DNA of 64,000 nucleotides from Pseudomonas fluorescens (GTDB taxonomy: Bacteria > Pseudomonadota > Gammaproteobacteria > Pseudomonadales > Pseudomonadaceae): positions 1-64,000 of the forward strand of contig NZ_CABVHQ010000030.1 in the NCBI RefSeq assembly GCF_902497895.1, read 5' to 3'. Below are positions 47,863-55,976 of this stretch, piece by piece; position 1 is the first letter of the stretch, and the number at the start of each line of letters is the position of its first letter. The notes beneath the pieces were generated by a model. It was not told the origin of the DNA, ran no database searches, and saw only the letters and a program-made list of their open reading frames with translations. The position numbers were made by a program, and so were the translations under genes.

Positions 47863-49026
47863 TTAGAAAGAGCGCGGAAGCTCGAGCAGGTGTTCGGCAA
47901 CGTACGACAGGATCAGGTTGGTGGAGATCGGAGCAACCTGATACAGACGGGTTTCGCGGAACTTGCGCTCGACGTCGTATTCGCAGGCGAAACCGAATCC
48001 GCCGTGGGTCTGCAGGCAGGCGTTGGCGGCTTCCCAGGAGGCTTTCGCCGCCAGGTACTTGGCCATGTTGGCGCTGGCCCCGGCGTTGATGCCGCTGTCG
48101 TATTCCTCGCAGGCGCGCCAGCGCATCAGGTCGGCGGCCTCGATCTCGATGTGGGCTTCGGCGATCGGGAATTGCACGCCCTGGTTCTGCCCGATCGGGC
48201 GACCGAAGACGACGCGGTCGCGAGCGTAGGCGCTGGCCTTTTCGATAAACCAGCGACCGTCACCGATGCACTCGGCGGCGATCAGAGTGCGTTCGGCATT
48301 CAGGCCGTCGAGGATGTACCTGAAGCCTTTGCCTTCTTCGCCGATCAGGCTGTCTGCGGGGATTTCCAGGTTGTCGAAGAACAACTCGTTGGTCTCATGG
48401 TTGACCATGTTGGCGATAGGTTGCACCGTCAGACCATTACCGATGGCCTCACGCAGGTCCACCAGGAAGATCGACATGCCTTCGGACTTCTTCTTCACGT
48501 CGGCCAAGGGCGTAGTGCGCGCCAGCAGGATCATCAGGTCGGAATGCTGGACCCGCGAGATCCACACCTTCTGCCCGTTGATCACGTACTTGTCGCCGCG
48601 TTTGACGGCTGTTGTCTTGATCTTGGTGGTGTCGGTGCCAGTGGTGGGTTCGGTCACAGCCATGGATTGCAAACGCAATTCACCGCTGGCCAGTTTCGGC
48701 AGGTAGAAGCTTTTCTGCGCTTCGCTGCCGTTACGCAGCAAGGTGAACATGTTGTACATCTGCCCGTGAACGGTGCCGGAGTTACCGCCGCAGCGATTCA
48801 CTTCCTCAAGGATGACCGAGGCCTCGGCCAGCCCGAGGCCGGAGCCGCCATATTCGACAGGAATCATCGCCGCCAGCCAACCGGCGGCGGTCAGGGCCTT
48901 GACGAAGGTTTCCGGAAAGCCTTTTTCTTCGTCGACTTTGCGCCAGTAAGCCGCATCGAATTCAGCGCAAAGAGCGCGTACACCCTCGCGGATGGCATTG
49001 AGTTCTTCAGAATTGCGGTCGGTCAT
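47863..49026 (-). CDS. Acyl-CoA dehydrogenase family protein
   Basis: A 387-residue FAD enzyme: VPVEYGGSGLG-type N-terminal text (IPVEYGGSGLGLAE), MAVTEPTTGTD (FAD/substrate loop), RVVFGRPIGQNQ and TSHGGFGF-like THGGFGFA. The usual catalytic Glu near the C-terminus (IYEGT) is replaced by APISTNLI. A Glu in LNAERTLI aligns with the alternative base of isovaleryl-CoA dehydrogenase, which acts on branched substrates. A methylsuccinyl-CoA-type substrate is inferred. GAGGAG precedes ATG 49026. Confidence 0.87.
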   Translation of the reverse strand: MTDRNSEELNAIREGVRALCAEFDAAYWRKVDEEKGFPETFVKALTAAGWLAAMIPVEYGGSGLGLAEASVILEEVNRCGGNSGTVHGQMYNMFTLLRNGSEAQKSFYLPKLASGELRLQSMAVTEPTTGTDTTKIKTTAVKRGDKYVINGQKVWISRVQHSDLMILLARTTPLADVKKKSEGMSIFLVDLREAIGNGLTVQPIANMVNHETNELFFDNLEIPADSLIGEEGKGFRYILDGLNAERTLIAAECIGDGRWFIEKASAYARDRVVFGRPIGQNQGVQFPIAEAHIEIEAADLMRWRACEEYDSGINAGASANMAKYLAAKASWEAANACLQTHGGFGFACEYDVERKFRETRLYQVAPISTNLILSYVAEHLLELPRSF

Positions 49027-49092
49027 TATTATTCTCCTCAACGCGTCACGCATGGCATTTGCCCTGCGTGACCGGGTCCGGGCAAAGGGTAA

Positions 49093-49689
49093 TCAGATCG
49101 GGTCAAAACCCAGCGCAGCACGAAAGCGATTTTTGACGTAGTGACCATCGCGCGGTGGCAGCACCCGTGGCGGGTTTTCGGCTTTGATCTTGATCGTCGC
49201 GAGCTTGACGCCATCACGTGTGGCAAAGCGTTCACGCAGGTTATGTACGCCTTCCATGTCGCGGATTTCATCGGTCCAGCTGAAGCCGCAGGTCTTCGCG
49301 ACCTGGTCCAGGCAAATACCAAAACCGGCGTGGCTGACTTGCATGCCGGTTTCGCCAAAGTGACCGTTATCCAGCACCGCGATGGTCAGGTTGGCGGGCT
49401 TTTGCAGCGCGACAGTGGCCAGGGCGCCAAAACCCATGAGCAACTCACCGTCACCGGTGACCACCACCACCGATTTGTCGGGCTGCGCATTGGCCAGGCC
49501 CAGGCCGACCGTTATTGCGCTGCCCATGGCGGCCCAGAGGTAGTAATTCAGATCATTGTCACCGGCAGCCATGACGTCGTAGGACGCCGAGCCCAGGCCG
49601 GTCACGACCAGTACGTCTTTGCGATCGGCCAGCAAGGTCTTGACCACTTCGCGGCGGCACAGGCTGTGGTTTGCGCTTACTTGACCCAT
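49093..49689 (-). CDS. ThDP-dependent decarboxylase, beta (PP-domain) subunit
   Basis: A 198-residue subunit carrying the ThDP pyrophosphate-binding domain: VVTGDGELLMG, the GDG metal motif, then LDNGHFGETGMQ. It corresponds to the ComE-type half of sulfopyruvate decarboxylase or the C-terminal half of phosphonopyruvate decarboxylase. It must pair with the alpha subunit, whose stop overlaps its start by 13 nt. Confidence 0.87.
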   Translation of the reverse strand: MGQVSANHSLCRREVVKTLLADRKDVLVVTGLGSASYDVMAAGDNDLNYYLWAAMGSAITVGLGLANAQPDKSVVVVTGDGELLMGFGALATVALQKPANLTIAVLDNGHFGETGMQVSHAGFGICLDQVAKTCGFSWTDEIRDMEGVHNLRERFATRDGVKLATIKIKAENPPRVLPPRDGHYVKNRFRAALGFDPI

Positions 49690-50216
49690 TTCTTTTCTCC
49701 AATCAGGCGCTGACCGAGCAGCAGGGCAGTGGCGGAATCACCGTTGAACGCCATGGTCGCGGCACCGTGCAGCAGCGGAGCGACATCTTCCGGGACGTCC
49801 GCACGCCAAGTCATGACCTTCATCAGGTTCAGGGATGCCTCGGTGGCCTGACCCATTGGGTTTTGCCACGCGTTGAATTCGGCCCAGTCACCGCGCATGG
49901 TGACCACCATCAACAATGGGAAGCCAGCACAGACCTGAAGAGCCAGGGTGTTGATGCAGTTACCGACGCCGCTGGACTGCATCAAGAGGGCGCCGCGCTC
50001 ACCCCCGAGCCAGGCGCCGGCGAGGTAGCCGATGCCTTCTTCTTCGGTGGTGAGGACGACGGCCTTGATGTCAGGGTCTGCATACGACATACGGATGGCC
50101 GCCGAATGGCCTGCATCCGGGACGAAGACCACGTGTTTGACGTCGTGGGCCTTGAGCACGCGGAACACGTCCTCTTGCCAATCCTGTCCCACGGTTTGTT
50201 CAGCTTCTGTTGACAT
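49677..50216 (-). CDS. ThDP-dependent decarboxylase, alpha (PYR-domain) subunit
   Basis: A 179-residue subunit with the pyrimidine-binding domain. The ThDP-activating Glu is in LTTEEEGIGYLAGAW, and GALLMQSSGVGNCINTL is the ComD/phosphonopyruvate decarboxylase signature. It forms a heteromer with the beta subunit to decarboxylate a 2-oxo acid to a semialdehyde. It is first gene of the operon (GGGAGA before ATG 50216); an operator-like motif shared with the LysR2/MFS region lies 88-114 bases upstream. Confidence 0.87.
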   Translation of the reverse strand: MSTEAEQTVGQDWQEDVFRVLKAHDVKHVVFVPDAGHSAAIRMSYADPDIKAVVLTTEEEGIGYLAGAWLGGERGALLMQSSGVGNCINTLALQVCAGFPLLMVVTMRGDWAEFNAWQNPMGQATEASLNLMKVMTWRADVPEDVAPLLHGAATMAFNGDSATALLLGQRLIGEKKWVK

Positions 50217-50303
50217 GCCAGTCTCCCAAGCAGTGCTGCTTTTGTGTTTTCACACATTCTGGGAGTGCTGGAACCGAACTGCGACTACCGTTTTTGTCTT
50301 TGA

Positions 50304-50330
50304 GATATGCCCATTTTGTATAGCTTGGCT
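50304..50330. promoter_or_regulatory. LysR-type operator candidate, copy 1
   Basis: A 27-base block matching 57677-57703 at 21 positions, including GATAT and the 9-base core TATAGCTTG. It lies upstream of the ThDP operon. Confidence 0.5.
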
Positions 50331-50386
50331 GACTAAAACGAAACCCGGCGATGGTTAATGCCAGTCAGTCAAGACGTTACGCGAAC

Positions 50387-50519
50387 CGTAGCAGCTGCCG
50401 AAGGCTGCGTTCGGCTGCGCAGCAGTCGTAAAATCAAACGCTGCGGTATTCCAGACAAACCATGGAGACAAGAATTACGACTGCTGCGCAGCCGAACGCA
50501 GGCTTCGCCAGCTGCTACG
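50387..50519. repeat. REPIN, CGTAGCAGCTG family
   Basis: Arms of about 45 nt (CGTAGCAGCTGCCGAAGG...GCAGCAGTCG and its complement) across a 40-nt spacer. It lies between the two minus-strand operons, next to the aminotransferase stop. Confidence 0.8.
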
Positions 50520-50586
50520 GGAGCTGTGTTGAACCTGGAAGTTCCTTAACTGACTTGCATTGGCCATGGCTGGGTTGTTTATTCAC

Positions 50587-51801
50587 CTATCGCAGGGCGC
50601 TACAGAACGCGCGTATCGCCTCGCAAGCCTGGCGCAATGAAGCGTCATCCAGGGCATAGGCAATCCGAATGTAAGGACCAAGGCCAAAGGCGCTGCCATG
50701 CACCACCGCCACATCTGCTTCGTCGAGCAGCGCATGGGCGACATCTTCGTCGGTGTGCAGCACTCGGCCTCCTGGTGAGATACGACCGATCAGTCCCGCA
50801 CAGGAAACGAACGCATAGAACGCCCCGGCTGGACTGACGCATTCAAGGCCTGGAATGTCGTTCAGCAGCTCCACCATCAAATCGCGACGCCTCTGAAAAG
50901 CGGCACGGCTTTCGTGGATGAAGTCTTTGGGCCCCTCCAACGCGGCAAGTGCGGCCTGTTGCGAGATCGAGCTGGCGCCAGAGGTTTGCTGACCTTGCAG
51001 TTTTTCCATGGCCTCCAGCAGCCAGCGCGGTCCCGTAGCAAAACCGATGCGCCAACCGGTCATGGCATAAGCCTTGGACACACCGTTCATGGTCAGGGTT
51101 CGCGGTGCCAGCCGTGGTTCAACCTGGGCCAGGGTATGGAACGCTTGATCGTCGAAGATCAGGTGCTCATAGATGTCATCGGCCAGAATCAGCACGTGGG
51201 GGTGGGCCAACAACACCTCAGCCAGGGCGTGCAGTTCCTGCCGACTGTACACCGCGCCGGTCGGGTTCGACGGCGAATTGAGGATCAACCAGCGGGTCTG
51301 CGGCGTGATCGCCGCGGCCAGTGCCGAGGGCGTCAGCTTGAAGCCGGTATCGGCATCGCAGGTAACGATTCGGGCTTCACCGCCGCACAGTTGCACCATC
51401 TCCGGGTAACTGACCCAGTACGGCGCCGGCACGATGACCTGGTCGCCCTCGTTGAGGGTCGCGGCCAAGGCGTTGTAGATAACCTGTTTGCCGCCGTTGC
51501 AGACCAGGGTGTCCTGCCAGCTGACGTCCAGGCCGTTCTCGCGGCGGAACTTGGCTGCCACCGCTTCTCGCAGTGAACGCACACCAGCGACCTGGGTGTA
51601 GCGGGTGTGGCCGTGTTCAATGGCGGCGATCGCCGCCTCGCGCACATGCTTGGGCGTGTCGAAGTCGGGCTCGCCGGCACATAGCGAAATAATCTTCGCA
51701 TCTTGCGCCCGGCGCTCGGCCACCCGATCCATGATGCGGTAGGTCGCGGAAGGCTGCGCACTGGCCAGACGCTGGTTCAACCGCTGGATATCGGCGCTCA
51801 T
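50587..51801 (-). CDS. Class I/II pyridoxal-phosphate aminotransferase
   Basis: A 404-residue fold-type I aminotransferase: SLCAGEPDFDTP, NSPSNPTGAVYS, DDIYEHLIF and the PLP-lysine in NGVSKAYAMTGWRIGFA. It is of the aspartate-aminotransferase-like subgroup. ATG 51801 overlaps the stop of the aldolase gene upstream by 4 nt, and GGAGA sits before it. In context it would convert an amino acid to its 2-oxo acid for the aldolases or decarboxylase. Confidence 0.9.
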   Translation of the reverse strand: MSADIQRLNQRLASAQPSATYRIMDRVAERRAQDAKIISLCAGEPDFDTPKHVREAAIAAIEHGHTRYTQVAGVRSLREAVAAKFRRENGLDVSWQDTLVCNGGKQVIYNALAATLNEGDQVIVPAPYWVSYPEMVQLCGGEARIVTCDADTGFKLTPSALAAAITPQTRWLILNSPSNPTGAVYSRQELHALAEVLLAHPHVLILADDIYEHLIFDDQAFHTLAQVEPRLAPRTLTMNGVSKAYAMTGWRIGFATGPRWLLEAMEKLQGQQTSGASSISQQAALAALEGPKDFIHESRAAFQRRRDLMVELLNDIPGLECVSPAGAFYAFVSCAGLIGRISPGGRVLHTDEDVAHALLDEADVAVVHGSAFGLGPYIRIAYALDDASLRQACEAIRAFCSALR

Positions 51802-52436
51802 ACGCGGGTTCTCCACTCAGTCAGGTTCATCAGTTCCAGGGTCGAGCGGCCTTCGGTCAACGCCTGCATCATCTGCGCTTCCTTGTTCGCGCGCGCCTCG
51901 CCTTCGGCCAGGGTACGTGCCGCATCCGCCTTGGGAATGATGATTACACCATCATCGTCGGCCACCACCAGATCTCCCTTTGCTACGAAAGCGCCGTTGA
52001 AATTGAATGGTTGCCCCACCGAGGGGGCACTGGTCTTGACCGTGCCTTTGACCGAGATGCCGCGGGCAAAAACCGGGAATTGGCGTTTCTTCATGGCCGC
52101 GATATCGCGTACGCCGCCATCGATCACCAGGCCAACCACGCCAGCCGCTTCAGCCGCCACGGTGAGCACTTCGCCCCAGTAACCGGCGATGAAGCCACCC
52201 GTGCCCACGACCAGTACGCTGCCACGGGGCACTCGTTCCATGGCCAGGTGCAGGGCCAGGTTGTCACCCGGCGAACATTCCAGAGGGTAGGCGGGGGCGG
52301 CGATGAAGGCACCGTCCCAGATAGGGCGGATGACACTGTCGACGGCGCAGGGCAGATGGGAAGCTTCATACAATGTCGAGCTGCCCAGCACTTTTGCCCG
52401 TGCGTGAAAATCAAGGGGGAGGGGGAGCGTGGTCAT
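51798..52436 (-). CDS. RraA-family aldolase-like protein 1
   Basis: A 212-residue member of the RraA / 4-hydroxy-4-methyl-2-oxoglutarate aldolase family. The catalytic Arg-Asp is in VIDGGVRDIAAM, as in active aldolases. Third of three tandem paralogues, coupled by a one-base stop/start overlap (TGATG) at 52436. Probable reaction: retro-aldol cleavage of a 2-oxo diacid to pyruvate, or oxaloacetate decarboxylation. Confidence 0.85.
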   Translation of the reverse strand: MTTLPLPLDFHARAKVLGSSTLYEASHLPCAVDSVIRPIWDGAFIAAPAYPLECSPGDNLALHLAMERVPRGSVLVVGTGGFIAGYWGEVLTVAAEAAGVVGLVIDGGVRDIAAMKKRQFPVFARGISVKGTVKTSAPSVGQPFNFNGAFVAKGDLVVADDDGVIIIPKADAARTLAEGEARANKEAQMMQALTEGRSTLELMNLTEWRTRV

Positions 52437-53098
52437 CAGATTTTCCTCTGCAGGCTGTGGTAACCCAGTGCGGCCCGGGCTTCTTTAAGGGTTTTGCCTT
52501 GAGCGATCAGGGCGCGAATGTCGGCTTCGACCGATTCGATCTGACGGGCACACGCCGCCACTTCAGCCGCACGAGCGCGGGGGACGACCACCACGCCGTT
52601 GGCGTCGGCGACCACGATGTCGCGGGCACAGACCCGTGCCGTGCCGATGGACACCGGCTGGTTGACCGATTGAACCTGTACGCGGTCTTTGCCGGTGCGC
52701 ATGAAGCGACCTTTGCTGAACATCGGGTAGCCATCGCCCAGCGCTTTGTTCACGTCACGGCAAACACCGTCGATGATCGTGGCTGCGATCTGTCGAGTAC
52801 CGGCGTACTGGGTCATGATGTCGCCCCATACGGTGCAGTCGGTGCGGCCGCCGTTGTCGATGACCACCACGTCACCTGGCGCCACGTCTTCGATGAAATC
52901 GCCCACGGTGCCAGGCGGTACGCTGGCCGAGACGTACTGCACGGTGAACGCCGGTCCGACGATGACCTTGCGGTAATTGTCCAGCGGCGCCACACCGAGG
53001 CATTGCCCGGGAAGGCCAAGCTTGTCCAGCGCATCGGAGACGCCCGGGGTGTCCAGGCCTTCAAACAAGGCGACCAGGGTTTGATCTTCAAGATTCAT
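52436..53098 (-). CDS. RraA-family aldolase-like protein 2
   Basis: A 220-residue paralogue. Catalytic text IIDGVCRDVNKALG and the GDVVVIDNGGRTDCTVWGDI phosphate/oxyanion loop are present. Residues differ widely from its neighbours, so the triplication is old or imported. One-base overlaps with both neighbours indicate a single transcript with translational coupling. Confidence 0.85.
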   Translation of the reverse strand: MNLEDQTLVALFEGLDTPGVSDALDKLGLPGQCLGVAPLDNYRKVIVGPAFTVQYVSASVPPGTVGDFIEDVAPGDVVVIDNGGRTDCTVWGDIMTQYAGTRQIAATIIDGVCRDVNKALGDGYPMFSKGRFMRTGKDRVQVQSVNQPVSIGTARVCARDIVVADANGVVVVPRARAAEVAACARQIESVEADIRALIAQGKTLKEARAALGYHSLQRKI

Positions 53099-53763
53099 CA
53101 GGCGTGCTCCACGTGGATTGCTTCGAACTGGGTGTCATGCATTACCTCGGCCACCGAGCGACCGCTGCGAACAGCCTCGACCATCCCGTCCTGGCGACGG
53201 GCAATGCGCTCGCCAAGGTCGACCACCTTCTCGATATAGGCCTGGGGCACGAACACGGTTCCGCAGGTATCGGCGATGACATAGTCGTTCTCGCTGACCT
53301 CGATGCTTGCCACTTTGATGGTCACGGCCGCATCGATCTGTACGACCCGATTGCGGGCACTGATCATCGTGACCCCACGGCCGTAAACCGGATAACCGAT
53401 CGACTCGCTGCCGTCGATGTCGCGACTGAAACCGTCGATCACCGTGCCGCGCACTTGCTTGCCGGCCGCTGCGTTGGCGAGGATATCGCCCCAGCAGGAG
53501 ATGCCTTCGATACCTCCGGCGATCACCAGCACACGCTCATCGCTGTCGATCTGTTCAACCACTGGGGTAATCAGGTGCACAGTGGGGACGTTGTCGGATT
53601 TGGCGGCCAGCAGCACGGTACTGGCGCGGCCGACGATCTTTGGGCAGTTCCACAACGGGCGCAGCCCAACGGTGGCACCTGGCAGGCCGAGGAAATCGAG
53701 CGCATCGGAAACCGTATTGGTATCCAGCGCCGCCAAGCGATCCAGCAAACTCTGATTAGTCAT
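53098..53763 (-). CDS. RraA-family aldolase-like protein 3
   Basis: A 221-residue paralogue, first gene of the operon. Catalytic text VIDGFSRDIDGSES and the loop VLVIAGGIEGISCWGDILAN are present. The three proteins may form mixed trimers, or each may act on a related substrate. Divergent from LysR1, which likely controls it. Confidence 0.85.
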   Translation of the reverse strand: MTNQSLLDRLAALDTNTVSDALDFLGLPGATVGLRPLWNCPKIVGRASTVLLAAKSDNVPTVHLITPVVEQIDSDERVLVIAGGIEGISCWGDILANAAAGKQVRGTVIDGFSRDIDGSESIGYPVYGRGVTMISARNRVVQIDAAVTIKVASIEVSENDYVIADTCGTVFVPQAYIEKVVDLGERIARRQDGMVEAVRSGRSVAEVMHDTQFEAIHVEHA

Positions 53764-53844
53764 GGGAGAGCCCCTGTGGTGACGGAGGCGCCCAGTGTCG
53801 GCGAGGCAGTTTGATAGGTATATTACTAATCACAGAAGCATTAG

Positions 53845-53859
53845 ATACGTTAAACCTAT
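53845..53859. promoter_or_regulatory. LysR1 operator candidate, copy 1
   Basis: On the minus strand ATAGGTTTAACGTAT; matches 54795-54809 at 13 of 15 positions. It lies just before the LysR1 start. A further TTTGATAGGT is at 53810-53819. Confidence 0.5.
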
Positions 53860-53868
53860 GGATTCGCC

Positions 53869-54762
53869 ATGATCAATTTTCGTCTGATTCGTCACCTCTG
53901 GTTGTTCCTGGCCGTTGCCGAAGAACAGAACTTCGGCCGCGCTGCCAAGCGTCTGGGTATGTCCCAGCCACCGCTGAGCGAGCAGATTCAGGTGCTGGAG
54001 CAGGCGCTCAAGGTCAAGCTGTTCGATCGCTCGCGACGCGGTGCGAAGCTGACTCCGGTGGGGGCGGCGATTCTGCCGGCCGTGCGCAAGTTCGCCGAGC
54101 AACTGGAGCGCCTGGAACTGGCCGTGGAGGAGGCGGTGGCGGGGCAGTCGGGGATGTTGACCATTGGCGCGATTTCCACGGCCATGTTCGATGTCTTGCC
54201 AGGCTTGATCGAGCAACTGAAGAACGATTATCCGCACCTCACCGTGTCTGTACGGGAGATCGACAGTGTCGAAGCCGTTCCGGCGCTGGAAGCCGGGGAC
54301 ATCGACCTGGCCTTCGCCCGCCTGGACGGTGACCTGGGAGGCTCGATCAAATCACTGCCGTTGACTCAGGACCGCCTGGTTATAGCCCTGCCCAGCGATC
54401 ACCCATTGGCTTCGCGCACGCGAATCAGCCTGTCCAGCCTGGCCACTGAACCCTTGGTGATGTTTTCCCGCAGGGTCAGCCCGGTCTACTTCGACAATCT
54501 GATTGCGACCTGCCGAGCCAGCGGTTTTTCCCCTCGCGTGCTGCATGAGGTGCGCTCCGTCGCCTCGCAAATTGCCTTTGTCAGCTGTGGCCAGGGCATC
54601 GCACTGGTACCAGCGTCACTGAAAAAGCTGGCGCCCGACAACGTGGTGTTTCGCGCGCTGAGCCAGAAGCTCAATGTCGTGACCACCGCTGTGGCCTGGA
54701 ATACGGAACGGCCCAACCCGCTGGTGGAGGAGCTCGTCGCCCGGCTCCAGTCCAAGGCCTGA
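53869..54762 (+). CDS. LysR-family transcriptional regulator 1
   Basis: A 297-residue LysR protein. The HTH is FGRAAKRLGMSQPPLSEQIQ (about 24-43), followed by the linker helix and a periplasmic-binding-like effector domain (LTIGAISTAMFDVLPGL). It is divergent from the aldolase operon and upstream of the alpha/beta hydrolase. Matching motifs in both promoters suggest it regulates both in response to a pathway acid. Confidence 0.9.
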   Translation: MINFRLIRHLWLFLAVAEEQNFGRAAKRLGMSQPPLSEQIQVLEQALKVKLFDRSRRGAKLTPVGAAILPAVRKFAEQLERLELAVEEAVAGQSGMLTIGAISTAMFDVLPGLIEQLKNDYPHLTVSVREIDSVEAVPALEAGDIDLAFARLDGDLGGSIKSLPLTQDRLVIALPSDHPLASRTRISLSSLATEPLVMFSRRVSPVYFDNLIATCRASGFSPRVLHEVRSVASQIAFVSCGQGIALVPASLKKLAPDNVVFRALSQKLNVVTTAVAWNTERPNPLVEELVARLQSKA

Positions 54763-54794
54763 GTCGACCCAGGCCTGTGCGCGAACATGGTTTG

Positions 54795-54809
54795 ATAGGT
54801 TTTGCGTAT
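54795..54809. promoter_or_regulatory. LysR1 operator candidate, copy 2
   Basis: ATAGGTTTTGCGTAT, preceded by TTTGATAGGT as at 53810. It lies 112 bases before the hydrolase start. Confidence 0.5.
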
Positions 54810-54921
54810 GAAAGCTTTCCCGAATAAGGAATTTACAGAAGGCTCGATTCCCTTGAAATTGCCTGCCTGGCTGCCGGCAACCCTGGCTCGGCGCAGCCTT
54901 TAAGTTCAAGGAGTCAATAAC

Positions 54922-55737
54922 GTGCCCTCACCAGATACGTTCACTCACATGCAGCTCCCTCTGACAGTGGAGGGTGTCCGGTTGAACGTCGCCGCCATTC
55001 ACCGGGACGGCGTCCTGGCGCCCATTGTGTTCCTGCATGGTTTTGGTTCGACCAAAGAAGACTATGCCGACATCGTGCAGCAACCCGCATTCGCCGGTCA
55101 CCCTTTCGTCGCTTACGACGCACCGGGTTGCGGCGAAAGCCAGTGCAGCGATCTTTCGAGGATTTCCATTGCCTTTCTGATGCAGGCTGCGCTGCAGGTG
55201 CTGGAGCATTTCGGCATCGAGCGCTTCCATCTGGTCGGCCACTCCATGGGTGGACTGACCGCGCTGATGCTGGCCCATCAGTACCCGGACCGAGTGCTGA
55301 GCTTCGTCGATATCGAGGGCAACATCGCCCCGGAAGACTGGTTCCTCAGCCGGCAGATCGTCGACTATCCGAGCAATGATCCCGAGGCGTTTTTCGCAGC
55401 CTTCATCGACCGTGCCCGGCATGCCCCGGCCTATGCCAGAGCGCTCTATTCCGCGAGCTTGAGGCACAAGGTCCGCGCCGGTGCGGTGCGAGGGATTTTC
55501 CAGTCGATGGTCGATCTCTCCGATAACGCCGACCTGATGGGCAAATTCCTCGGGTTGAAATGCCCACGAATGTTCATGTACGGCGAACAGAACGCGTCGC
55601 TGTCCTATCTGCCGCATATCCAGGCCGAAGGTGTGCGACTGGCGCAAATTCCTGATTGCGGGCATTTCCCCATGTATTCCAACCCGATTGCGATGTGGCA
55701 ACAGATCGCCGATTTCCAGGCAAGCGCTGCGCTGTGA
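54922..55737 (+). CDS. Alpha/beta hydrolase
   Basis: A 271-residue hydrolase starting at GTG 54922 (AAGGAG upstream). Oxyanion HG is in VFLHGFGSTKED, nucleophile Ser in VGHSMGGL, His in IPDCGHFPMY; the acid is probably Asp in SFVDIEG or a later residue. Likely hydrolyses an ester, lactone or amide that feeds the aldolase pathway. LysR1 motif upstream. Confidence 0.87.
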   Translation: MPSPDTFTHMQLPLTVEGVRLNVAAIHRDGVLAPIVFLHGFGSTKEDYADIVQQPAFAGHPFVAYDAPGCGESQCSDLSRISIAFLMQAALQVLEHFGIERFHLVGHSMGGLTALMLAHQYPDRVLSFVDIEGNIAPEDWFLSRQIVDYPSNDPEAFFAAFIDRARHAPAYARALYSASLRHKVRAGAVRGIFQSMVDLSDNADLMGKFLGLKCPRMFMYGEQNASLSYLPHIQAEGVRLAQIPDCGHFPMYSNPIAMWQQIADFQASAAL

Positions 55738-55763
55738 TGCAAAAAGGGCCGATGGGCAATGCC

Positions 55764-55896
55764 CGTAGCAGCTGGCGAAGGCTGCGTTCGGCTGTGCAGC
55801 AGTCGCAAATCCTGCAACCACGGTTGACCTGTAAAACCGCAGTGCCTGACTTTACGACCGCTGCGCAGCCGAACGCAGCCTTCGCCAGCTGCTACG
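55764..55896. repeat. REPIN, CGTAGCAGCTG family
   Basis: Same family and layout as 50387-50519; lies between the convergent hydrolase and MFS genes. Confidence 0.8.
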
Positions 55897-55976
55897 GGAG
55901 AATGTTCGGGGCCAGACATTCCTTAACTGACCGGCATTGCTCGTCCGGCCCCTTTTCAATAGTGCAGCTATACCTG

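Noticed and set aside
47707-49071. 454-residue plus-strand frame over the acyl-CoA dehydrogenase (likewise 43327-44544 over the aldehyde dehydrogenase)
   Set aside because: The minus-strand enzymes carry clear signatures; the antisense text does not.
50387-50519. CRISPR-like repeats
   Set aside because: Only two inverted arms, no regular direct repeats with spacers and no cas genes; it is a REPIN.
53098-53763. RNase E inhibitor RraA as function of the tandem genes
   Set aside because: All three keep the aldolase DGxxRD motif and lie in a catabolic operon; RNase regulation is unlikely.
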